A DNA stretch of 32,779 nt from Caryophanales bacterium UBA5364 (GTDB lineage: Bacteria > Bacillota_I > Bacilli_A > RF39 > UBA660), in NCBI GenBank assembly GCA_002410935.1, contig DHPM01000002.1:49737-82515 (forward strand), given 5' to 3'. Made by a program: the position numbers and the translations under genes. Of the stretch, positions 25,745 to 31,720 are shown in pieces. Numbering within the stretch: position 1 is the stretch's first letter; each line of letters begins with the position of its first letter. Below the pieces are notes generated by a model that saw only the letters and a list, made by a program, of their open reading frames with translations, did not search any database and had not been told where the DNA came from.

Positions 25745-25795
25745 ACTCTCCTTTATAAAATCTATGATCTTAAGACTCTCCCAGCGGATCACGGT
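25745..25795 (-). promoter_or_regulatory. Candidate L19 leader element
   Basis: Between promoter and rplS the minus strand has ACCGTGATCCGCTGGGAG, then a TGATC/GATCA closing stem (25787-25791 with 25765-25769). This fits the position and general look of the Firmicute L19 leader. Assignment rests on recall of the motif, so it is moderate. Confidence 0.5.
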
Positions 25796-25799
25796 ATTA

Positions 25800-25828
25800 A
25801 TTTTAGCACATTTTTTTTAAGATAGCAA
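25800..25828 (-). promoter_or_regulatory. Promoter for rplS
   Basis: On the minus strand there is TTGCTA (25823-25828), a 17-bp spacer ending TGC (extended -10) and TAAAAT (25800-25805). Confidence 0.7.
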
Positions 25829-25881
25829 CTATTTATCTTATTTTATGAATAATTTATTCATTTGTCGCATGATAATAATAT

Positions 25882-25910
25882 TTGACAAACTAATTGAAAG
25901 GGGCTAAAAT
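25882..25910 (+). promoter_or_regulatory. Consensus sigma-A promoter for ppaC
   Basis: A perfect TTGACA (25882-25887), a 17-bp spacer and TAAAAT (25905-25910). It is divergent from the rplS promoter about 55 bases away. Confidence 0.85.
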
Positions 25911-25952
25911 ATATGAAGCTTTTTAGCAAAATTAATTGGAGATGATATATAT

Positions 25953-27575
25953 ATGGAAAATATTTATGTTTTTGGTCATCGTGCACCAGATACCGATAGT
26001 GTATGCTCAGCTATCGCTTTAGCACATTTAAAAAATAGTATTGGGCAAAAATGTATCCCAGCTGTTTTAAGCAATATAAATGAGGAAACGAAATATGTTT
26101 TAAATTATTTTAAAGTTAAAGAACCACGTTATTTAAATGATGTTCGCGCACAAATTAAAGATGTTAATTATAATAAGAACTTTTATCTTGATTATCATGC
26201 TTCAATTTATGATGCTTATAGAAAAATGGTTGATAATGGTGTTAGTGCAATTCCGGTTGTTAAAAGTAAGAAGTTAATTGGAATTGTTAGTTTAAAAGAT
26301 TTAGCTAAAGACTTAATTAGACATAAGATTGAAAAGATTGATACATCATACCATAATATTATGTCATCAATTGAAGGAACATCACTATTAAAGTTTGATG
26401 ATGAAATAAAGGGACATATCACTGCGGCAACTTATCGTAGTACGACTTTTATTGGTAATGTCCCACTAACTAGTAATGATATTTTAATTGTTGGGGACAG
26501 ACATAGTGTTATTGAATATGCAGTTAATAGTAAAGTTAAATTAATTATTTTAACGGATTCATCGGTCATTAAAGATGAACACTTAGAAATCGCTAAAAAG
26601 AATAAAGTTAATATCATGAAAACGGATTTAACGACTTTAGCGACGATTAAAAGAATTAACTTATGCAATTATATAATAACTTTGATGACTAGTAATGATT
26701 CAGTAACAATTGAAGAAAATCTTTATGTCAGTGATTTTTTAAATATTGCGAATAAGTTTAAACACTCTCACTACCCTATTATTAATAAAGAAAATGATTG
26801 TCTAGGTATGCTCAAAATATCAGATATTAATGATGTTAATAAGAAGAAAGTTATTTTAGTTGACCATAATGAAGCTAGTCAAAGTGTTGAAGGAATTGAA
26901 GAAGCTAATATTATTGAAATAATTGATCACCACAAGATTGGTAATGTTAGTACTAAAACACCAATTAATTTCCGTAATTTAGCGGTTGGTAGTACTTGCA
27001 CTATTATTTATATTTTATATGTGGAATATGGAATTAAAATACCTAATCGTATTAAAGGATTACTACTATCAGGTATCTTATCTGATACGCTACTATTTAA
27101 GTCCCCTACATCAACGGATTTAGATATTTATACGGCTAAGACTTTAGCGGAAGAACTGGAACTTGATTATACAGAACTTGCGATGGGGATGTTTAAAGCT
27201 TCATCTAATTATAAGAATGTTGAAAACAAAAAAAGTGTTTTATATGAAGACTTTAAAACATTTAATATCTGTGATGAGAAAGTTGGAGTTGGTCAAATAT
27301 CAACGCTTAATATCAATGATATTAAAGATGATAGTGATGAATACATAGACCTCTTAAATAAAGAAGCTAAGATAAATGAATATAAAGTCTTAATCCTATT
27401 AGTAACTGATATCATTAATGAAGGATCATATATCTTCTTTAATGACTTGGCTAGAGATATTATTGAGGATAGTTTTGCCGTTAAAGATATTAAGCAAGGA
27501 CACTTCTTACGAGGTTACTTATCTCGTAAAAAACAATTTATTCCTAGTATTATTGATGCCATGGAAAAAAACTAA
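25953..27575 (+). CDS. ppaC: Manganese-dependent inorganic pyrophosphatase with CBS and DRTGG domains
   Basis: 540-residue family II pyrophosphatase, which hydrolyses PPi to phosphate. The DHH metal-binding motifs are GHRAPDTDSVCSAI (residues 8-21), VDHNE near 308 and IDHHKIG near 325. The C-terminal DHHA2 domain ends with the substrate motif SRKKQ. Inserted after about residue 70 are CBS1 (VSAIPVVKSKKLIGIVSLKDLAKDLI), a DRTGG domain (VGDRHSVIEYAVNSKVKLIILT) and CBS2 (HYPIINKENDCLGMLKISDIND). This is the CBS-PPase architecture, known in some clostridia to be regulated by adenine nucleotides and diadenosine polyphosphates. GGAGATGA precedes the ATG. Same strand as the lipoprotein, opposite to the flanking genes. 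Confidence 0.95.
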   Translation: MENIYVFGHRAPDTDSVCSAIALAHLKNSIGQKCIPAVLSNINEETKYVLNYFKVKEPRYLNDVRAQIKDVNYNKNFYLDYHASIYDAYRKMVDNGVSAIPVVKSKKLIGIVSLKDLAKDLIRHKIEKIDTSYHNIMSSIEGTSLLKFDDEIKGHITAATYRSTTFIGNVPLTSNDILIVGDRHSVIEYAVNSKVKLIILTDSSVIKDEHLEIAKKNKVNIMKTDLTTLATIKRINLCNYIITLMTSNDSVTIEENLYVSDFLNIANKFKHSHYPIINKENDCLGMLKISDINDVNKKKVILVDHNEASQSVEGIEEANIIEIIDHHKIGNVSTKTPINFRNLAVGSTCTIIYILYVEYGIKIPNRIKGLLLSGILSDTLLFKSPTSTDLDIYTAKTLAEELELDYTELAMGMFKASSNYKNVENKKSVLYEDFKTFNICDEKVGVGQISTLNINDIKDDSDEYIDLLNKEAKINEYKVLILLVTDIINEGSYIFFNDLARDIIEDSFAVKDIKQGHFLRGYLSRKKQFIPSIIDAMEKN

Positions 27576-27580
27576 CATTA

Positions 27581-27589
27581 TGATATAAT
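27581..27589 (+). promoter_or_regulatory. Extended -10 promoter for the lipoprotein gene
   Basis: TGA-TATAAT six bases after the ppaC stop, with no -35 at proper distance. Confidence 0.5.
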
Positions 27590-27627
27590 ATAACTAATAG
27601 ATAAATAGTAATTTGTGGAGGAAAACA

Positions 27628-28083
27628 ATGAAAAAATTATTATGTTTAGTTCTAATAGGTATATTATGTTTAAGTGGTTGCACTAATAATTCAGTTAGTA
27701 TTGGTAAAAAATCTAAATATATAGTAACTAATGATTTAGTAAGTTTAAAAGTAAAAGAAGGAACCTTAACGAAATCAATTGCAACTTTGATTTTAGAAAA
27801 TTATACTGATGATGATTATTTATTTGGAAAGCCTTATGCAATTGAAAAAGAAGTAAATGGTATTTGGTATGAATTAAATCCTATCAAGGAACTTGTCTTT
27901 AATCTGCCAGCTTATAGTTTGAAAGCAAAAGAAAGAATAGAATTAGAGATTGACTGGGAATATGGTTATGGAATCCTTTCACCAGGCAAGTATAGAATTA
28001 TCAAAGGGGTGTTCCCTAATCTCGATATACCAATTGAAGAAGACGATATTATCTATATAGCAGCAGAATTCATGATTAAATAA
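27628..28083 (+). CDS. Lipoprotein with bacterial Ig-like domain
   Basis: 151 residues. The type II signal peptide is MKKLLCLVLIGILCLSGC, with lipobox LSGC, so Cys18 should be lipidated and the protein held on the outer face of the membrane. The mature part (LVSLKVKEGTLTKSIATLILEN, YAIEKEVNGIWYELNPI, LPAYSLKAKERIELEIDWEYGYGILSPGKYRIIKGV) looks like the immunoglobulin-like domain found in many small Bacillota lipoproteins. Its ligand is unknown. The frame runs to a TTG five codons upstream, but GGAGGAAAAC favours the ATG at 27628. It follows ppaC by 52 bases and ends in a shared terminator. Confidence 0.85.
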   Translation: MKKLLCLVLIGILCLSGCTNNSVSIGKKSKYIVTNDLVSLKVKEGTLTKSIATLILENYTDDDYLFGKPYAIEKEVNGIWYELNPIKELVFNLPAYSLKAKERIELEIDWEYGYGILSPGKYRIIKGVFPNLDIPIEEDDIIYIAAEFMIK

Positions 28084-28110
28084 AAAAGGAAACATTATAT
28101 GTTTCCTTTT
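28084..28110. terminator. Bidirectional terminator between convergent genes
   Basis: 11-bp stem AAAAGGAAACA/TGTTTCCTTTT with a five-base loop. It works as T-run on either strand and separates the lipoprotein gene from the arginine-tailed orphan. Confidence 0.8.
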
Positions 28111-28117
28111 AAACTAT

Positions 28118-28579
28118 TTATCGTCTTCTACGATGATTATTTTCTTCAACCTTTACTTCTTTTTTAGGTTCTTTATAATGAATAATCTTTAATTTTAATT
28201 CATGTTCTAATAAAGCCATTTTCTTAAGTAGTAAATTAATATACTTTTCATCTAAGTATTTTTGATATCGATAATTAACAATATCTTTATAGCGAGTTAA
28301 ATCATTTAAGGCACTTCTTAAACCGGTTATATCACTATCTTCTTCATTATCAATAATACTAATTATATATTGTAAATAAGACTCTAATTTTCTTTTTATT
28401 TTTTTCTTTAAGACTTTTTCAATAAAAGATGGTTTGATTAAGATCATTTCATTCACAACAATACCATCATATTTAACTCTATTTAAAGGTTTAAACTTAA
28501 AACCATCAAAATCTTCATTATTAAAAGTAGTTGTTTCGATACTAAATTTTTCTTTGACGAGTAAATAGTTTTTTGTCAT
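28118..28579 (-). CDS. Unknown protein with arginine tail, downstream of trmD
   Basis: 153 residues, not recognised. The N-terminal half is mixed (KNYLLVKEKFSIETTTFNNEDFDGF). Residues about 55-130 look all-helical and basic (KVLKKKIKRKLESYLQYIISI, KYLDEKYINLLLKKMALLEHELKLK). The last residues are NNHRRRR, so RNA or ribosome contact is possible but unproven. No signal peptide or membrane segment. AAGGGATGAT overlaps the trmD stop and serves as ribosome site; the gap to trmD is only four bases, so it is the last gene of the trmH-rimM-trmD unit. The coding call is strong. Confidence 0.82.
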   Translation of the reverse strand: MTKNYLLVKEKFSIETTTFNNEDFDGFKFKPLNRVKYDGIVVNEMILIKPSFIEKVLKKKIKRKLESYLQYIISIIDNEEDSDITGLRSALNDLTRYKDIVNYRYQKYLDEKYINLLLKKMALLEHELKLKIIHYKEPKKEVKVEENNHRRRR

Positions 28580-28583
28580 ATAA

Positions 28584-29252
28584 TCATCCCTTCTTTAATA
28601 AATCAGGTCGGCGTTCTTTTGTTCTTTCTAATTGTTGCTCAGTACGCCATTTTTTAATGTTTTCATGATGCCCCGATAATAAAACGTCAGGTACTTTTAA
28701 TCCTCTAAAATCTTGAGGTTTAGTATATACAGGATAATCTAATAGATTATCATTAAACGACTCATTTAAATGGGATTCTTTTTCAATAACTCCATCGATT
28801 AATCGAACAATACTATCAGTGATAACCATACTAGGAAGTTCCCCTCCAGTAAGAATATAGTCACCAATACTAAGTTCTAAATCAACAATACTTCTAATGC
28901 GTTCATCAAACCCCTCGTAATGACCACATATTATAATGATATGTTCCTCTTTTGTCAAGTTATATGCGATATTTTGCCCATATTTTTTTCCTTGTGGACT
29001 CATCATAATCACAACTGAATTATCTTTTCTTAAGTCCTCAACGGCATCAAAGATTGGTTGTGGCATTAAGACCATACCATTTCCTCCACCAAAACCATAA
29101 TCATCAACTTTCTTATGAGGATCTTTAGAATAAGACCTAATATCATGGATATTAATCATCACTAACCCTTTTTCTCTAGCACGCTTAATAATTGACTCAT
29201 TTATAAATCCTTCAAACATTCCAGGGAATAAAGTTAAAATATCAATCTTCAT
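28584..29252 (-). CDS. trmD: tRNA (guanine37-N1)-methyltransferase
   Basis: 222-residue SPOUT enzyme that makes m1G37 in tRNAs with G36, preventing frameshifts. Conserved: MKIDILTLFPGMFEGF, DDYGFGGGNGMVLMPQP, CGHYEGFDERI (knot, SAM site), SIGDYILTGGELPSMVI, and VPDVLLSGHHENIKKWR. Asn in GGGNGM takes the place of the more usual Ala or Pro, a small change. The ATG overlaps the rimM end by 11 bases, with GAGGG as ribosome site. Confidence 0.97.
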   Translation of the reverse strand: MKIDILTLFPGMFEGFINESIIKRAREKGLVMINIHDIRSYSKDPHKKVDDYGFGGGNGMVLMPQPIFDAVEDLRKDNSVVIMMSPQGKKYGQNIAYNLTKEEHIIIICGHYEGFDERIRSIVDLELSIGDYILTGGELPSMVITDSIVRLIDGVIEKESHLNESFNDNLLDYPVYTKPQDFRGLKVPDVLLSGHHENIKKWRTEQQLERTKERRPDLLKKG

Positions 29253-29736
29253 TTAATAATCCCTCAATTACTTTAATATCAATTCTTTTATTTTCTAAAT
29301 CAATATTAAGGATAAATTCATCAACATAAGGAACATAACTTTTTTGTTTATTATTCATAATAACTAATATATCATGGGCATTACTTTTTAAAATTCCATC
29401 TACTATACCTATCTTATTTCCTTCATTATAAACATCTAAACCAATTAAATCTTCATCAACTGGACCTGGTAGGTCATAGTCTTCACGATTAATATATACT
29501 TTATCACCTTTATAAATAATTACTTCTTCGATCGTATTTATTCCTTCTAAAGTAACCATATCATAAATCTTATGATAACGATAACTATTGATTACTTTCT
29601 TATCTTTTTGATATCCAATATATAAAGTATTGCCTTTTTTAAAGATTAAATCTTTATACTTAAAGTTAGAAATAATTCTTATTTCTCCTTTTAAACCATG
29701 AGTATTAACCACATCACCAATATATATATATTCCAT
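29242..29736 (-). CDS. rimM: 16S rRNA processing protein RimM
   Basis: 164 residues. The N-terminal RimM domain begins MEYIYIGDVVNTHGLKGEIRI, matching the family VVxTHGxxGExR motif. The C-terminal PRC-barrel has DEDLIGLDVYNEGNKIGIVDGI and HDILVIMNNKQKSYVPYVDEFIL. RimM binds S19 and helps 30S head assembly. The upstream frame extends 18 codons, but AGGTGG lies four bases before the ATG at 29736. It follows the trmH-family gene by seven bases and is coupled to trmD. Confidence 0.96.
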   Translation of the reverse strand: MEYIYIGDVVNTHGLKGEIRIISNFKYKDLIFKKGNTLYIGYQKDKKVINSYRYHKIYDMVTLEGINTIEEVIIYKGDKVYINREDYDLPGPVDEDLIGLDVYNEGNKIGIVDGILKSNAHDILVIMNNKQKSYVPYVDEFILNIDLENKRIDIKVIEGLLNED

Positions 29737-29743
29737 AATCCAC

Positions 29744-30469
29744 CTACTTATCCATCTCATATAGTATGATACTAGCAGCGACTCCAACATTTAAACTTTC
29801 ACATTCACTAGCCATATCAATATATAAATATTTATCACATAACTCTAGTATCTCAGGCTTGACCCCACTACCTTCATTCCCCATTATAATAACACTTTTA
29901 TCACTAAAGTTAAAATCTTTTAAGTTAGTTCCATCTGTTACTTTAGTACCTAATATTTCATAACCAAGACTCTTTAAATGAGGTATTTCCGTCTTTAAAT
30001 TACGAGTTATTATATTAATATGGAAAATCATTCCTTGACTGGCTCTAATCACTTTAGAGTTATATAAGTCAACCGTATTTTCACTTAAAATAATCGTATC
30101 AATATTAAAGGCTACCGCACTTCTAATAATAGTACCTAGATTACCTGGATCTTGAATATCATCAATCATGAGAATCCGGTTACCTAGTGTATCACTAACT
30201 CTTTTAGTACATATCCCCATTATATGTTGAGGACTATCTAATTCACTTAAATACTTTAATACTTTCTTACTAACATACATTGTATCAATATCTATTTCCG
30301 ATACTTCATTTTCCTCTATTATTAGTTCTTTTAAGTATCCCATTTTATAAGCTTCTAAGACTAAATGCTCCCCTTCAACTAAAAAGATATCTTCTAAATC
30401 CCGATACTTTTTTGTTTGTAATTTTTTTATATCTTTAATTTTTTTATTATCTACTGAAGTATAGAGCAT
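29744..30469 (-). CDS. TrmH-family RNA 2'-O-methyltransferase
   Basis: 241-residue SPOUT/SpoU methyltransferase, a second family member besides rlmB. The N-terminal substrate-binding part has KIKDIKKLQTKKYRDLEDIFLVEGEHLVLEAYK. Motif 1 is DDIQDPGNLGTIIRSA, motif 2 is IMGNEGSGVKPE, and motif 3 is ESLNVGVAASIILYE. The VEGxHLV pattern matches the YsgA/RlmB-like rRNA group, not TrmL. The target nucleotide cannot be read. GGTGAT lies before the ATG. It is the first gene of the trmH-rimM-trmD-orphan unit. Confidence 0.9.
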   Translation of the reverse strand: MLYTSVDNKKIKDIKKLQTKKYRDLEDIFLVEGEHLVLEAYKMGYLKELIIEENEVSEIDIDTMYVSKKVLKYLSELDSPQHIMGICTKRVSDTLGNRILMIDDIQDPGNLGTIIRSAVAFNIDTIILSENTVDLYNSKVIRASQGMIFHINIITRNLKTEIPHLKSLGYEILGTKVTDGTNLKDFNFSDKSVIIMGNEGSGVKPEILELCDKYLYIDMASECESLNVGVAASIILYEMDK

Positions 30470-30484
30470 ATTATCACCACTTTC

Positions 30485-30513
30485 ATTTTATCAAAAAAAA
30501 GACTCTAAGTCTA
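30485..30513 (-). promoter_or_regulatory. Promoter for the trmH-family/rimM/trmD unit
   Basis: On the minus strand there is TAGACT (30508-30513; 4 of 6), a 17-bp spacer ending TGA (extended -10) and TAAAAT (30485-30490), about 16 bases before the ATG. Confidence 0.55.
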
Positions 30514-30521
30514 GAATCTTT
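30498..30521 (-). terminator. Terminator-like hairpin between divergent genes
   Basis: 10-bp stem with one wobble (AAAGATTCTA/TAGAGTCTTT on the minus strand), a four-base loop and a following T-run. It overlaps the -35 of the trmH-family promoter and has no minus-strand gene upstream that it obviously serves. Confidence 0.5.
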
Positions 30522-30564
30522 AATACTATCCCTTATTTTTAATATATACTACTTATCGATTATT

Positions 30565-30573
30565 TGTTATAAT
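30565..30573 (+). promoter_or_regulatory. Extended -10 promoter for the small membrane protein
   Basis: TGT-TATAAT (TATAAT at 30568-30573), about 15 bases before the ATG. The -35 is poor. Confidence 0.5.
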
Positions 30574-30588
30574 TAAAATGGTGATTGT

Positions 30589-31035
30589 ATGAAGAAGAAA
30601 CAATATTTATTTTTAGGGATTATTATTTTAATAATTATCTTAATAATTATCTTAATAATTACTTTTATATTATTAAAAAATGATAAGATGACTTGTGTTT
30701 CTAAGGCTTTAGATGATCTTAGAACTACCAATGAAGTTATAGATATATATTATAAAGGTAATGAAGTAAAGAAAATAGTACAAGACGTAAATCATGAATT
30801 TAATGATATTGAAGCCAAGAATATATTTAATGATTTTTTAGATAATACTTATAATAATTTAAAAGATAATAAATATATTAAGATATCAAAAAATGAGGAT
30901 GAATTAACATATAAAGTCATATCAAATATAAAGGTAAATAAATTAAAGGATGAAGAATTAGCGTCTCTACAAATATCTAATAATTTTAAAGAGTTACAAA
31001 GTATTTTAGAGAATAAAGGATTTGAGTGTAAATAA
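30589..31035 (+). CDS. Small membrane-anchored protein of unknown function
   Basis: 148 residues. MKKKQYLF is followed by a run of Ile/Leu to about residue 29 (GIIILIIILIIILIITFILL), which could be an uncleaved anchor or signal. Then a hydrophilic domain with IDIYYKGNEVKKIVQDVNHEFNDIEAKNIFNDF, YIKISKNEDELTYKVISNI and a final Cys pair (TCVSK early, FECK at the end) that could form a disulfide outside the cell. It recalls small secreted or lipoprotein-like domains of Bacillota, but no family is claimed. GGTGATTGT precedes the ATG. Single gene with its own promoter and terminator. Confidence 0.8.
   Translation: MKKKQYLFLGIIILIIILIIILIITFILLKNDKMTCVSKALDDLRTTNEVIDIYYKGNEVKKIVQDVNHEFNDIEAKNIFNDFLDNTYNNLKDNKYIKISKNEDELTYKVISNIKVNKLKDEELASLQISNNFKELQSILENKGFECK
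30628..30662 (+). repeat. 12-bp tandem repeat in a membrane segment
   Basis: Nearly three copies of TTAATAATTATC (30628-30639, 30640-30651, 30652-30662), each encoding four Leu/Ile residues of the membrane helix of the gene at 30589. The unit keeps the reading frame. Confidence 0.8.
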
Positions 31036-31046
31036 TTAATTATAAT

Positions 31047-31076
31047 AAAAGGCATAAACGATCGTTTATGACTTTT
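31047..31076 (+). terminator. Terminator after the small membrane protein gene
   Basis: 18-base perfect palindrome CATAAACGA/TCGTTTATG, flanked beyond one mismatch by AAAAG/CTTTT, then TTGTTTT on the plus strand. Confidence 0.8.
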
Positions 31077-31104
31077 TGTTTTACCATATTATTTTTAGAA
31101 TCTA

Positions 31105-31204
31105 TTATAGATGAGGAGTACCTGTATTAGTATTATAGTTATAATTGGTTGTATTACCTCTTTGATCTATTGATTTAGTTTTTATTTTAGGATTATTACT
31201 AAGT
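31105..31204 (-). pseudogene. Degenerate Rhs/YD-repeat fragment
   Basis: Between two stops the minus strand encodes about 32 residues including SIDQRGNTTNYNYNTNTGTP. This has the Rhs/YD-repeat pattern (D-x-R-G-N-T-T-x-Y-x-Y). There is no start codon or ribosome site, and the flanking frames are broken. It lies on the same strand as, and about 510 bases past, the stop of the intact Rhs gene, after the RDD gene. It looks like a leftover of an older Rhs segment. Confidence 0.55.
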
Positions 31205-31354
31205 TAGTTGATGGATAATATTTATATTATAATAGGAAATATAGTTAGGAGTAGTAGTTTTTATTTATTGTTTTGATTTCTAATTTCTTATTTTCTAATA
31301 TAACTAAATTAGATCATTCGAATAAAGATATTCTTTTACTGTCTTTATGACAAC

Positions 31355-31720
31355 TCAGTTATTAACTTCAATAACTTTAGTATCACAAATAATATCTCCA
31401 ATTCTATCCTTTTTGAGCAATATTAATAGACATTCTAATGGCCATATAATCACTGTTATATTTCGCAATATAACAGTAGTTATCGATGGAAACTCATTAT
31501 CCTTCTTTCTTATTTCTATTTTCATTATTTTTTTTCCTATACTAGCATTTTTGTATAATAAATCTTTTAAAATCAGTAAAAACATCGAAAAAGATATAAT
31601 AGAATTAACTGCTTCAAAAACATTAAAATCGTTTACCATTGCATAAACAAATAATGGTATAAGAGAAATTAATAATACTATTAAATAATCTATAAACATT
31701 GCTAATATTCTTTTTTTCAT
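31355..31720 (-). CDS. RDD-family membrane protein, candidate immunity protein
   Basis: 121 residues with three hydrophobic segments at about 5-28, 38-55 and 82-104. The family features are an N-terminal R-x-x-A-x-x-x-D (KRILAMFIDYLIV), then KNASIGKKIMKIEI, the usual S/T-x-G-K-x-x-x-x-x-x-I stretch. RDD proteins are small membrane proteins of mostly unknown role, some linked to ion transport. The ATG at 31720 overlaps the Rhs gene stop (ATGA), with GGTGATAAA before it; a TTG four codons upstream is in frame but less likely. Tight coupling to an Rhs C-terminus suggests an immunity role, which is inference. Confidence 0.8.
   Translation of the reverse strand: MKKRILAMFIDYLIVLLISLIPLFVYAMVNDFNVFEAVNSIISFSMFLLILKDLLYKNASIGKKIMKIEIRKKDNEFPSITTVILRNITVIIWPLECLLILLKKDRIGDIICDTKVIEVNN

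Larger units (their letters stand above)
31036..31354. other. 319-bp stretch without an intact gene
   Basis: It holds the terminator at 31047-31076 and a decayed Rhs fragment at about 31105-31204 (minus strand). From 31205 to 31354 I see only AT-rich sequence with short broken frames and no clear terminator for the RDD gene that ends at 31355. Confidence 0.6.

Noticed and set aside
25913..25945. 10-codon frame upstream of ppaC
   Set aside because: Its ATG lies at or before the predicted transcript start and lacks a ribosome site, so it is unlikely to be translated.
31347..31646. 99-codon plus-strand frame opposite the RDD gene
   Set aside because: The minus-strand RDD frame has family motifs, a ribosome site and ATGA coupling to the Rhs gene; the plus frame has none.
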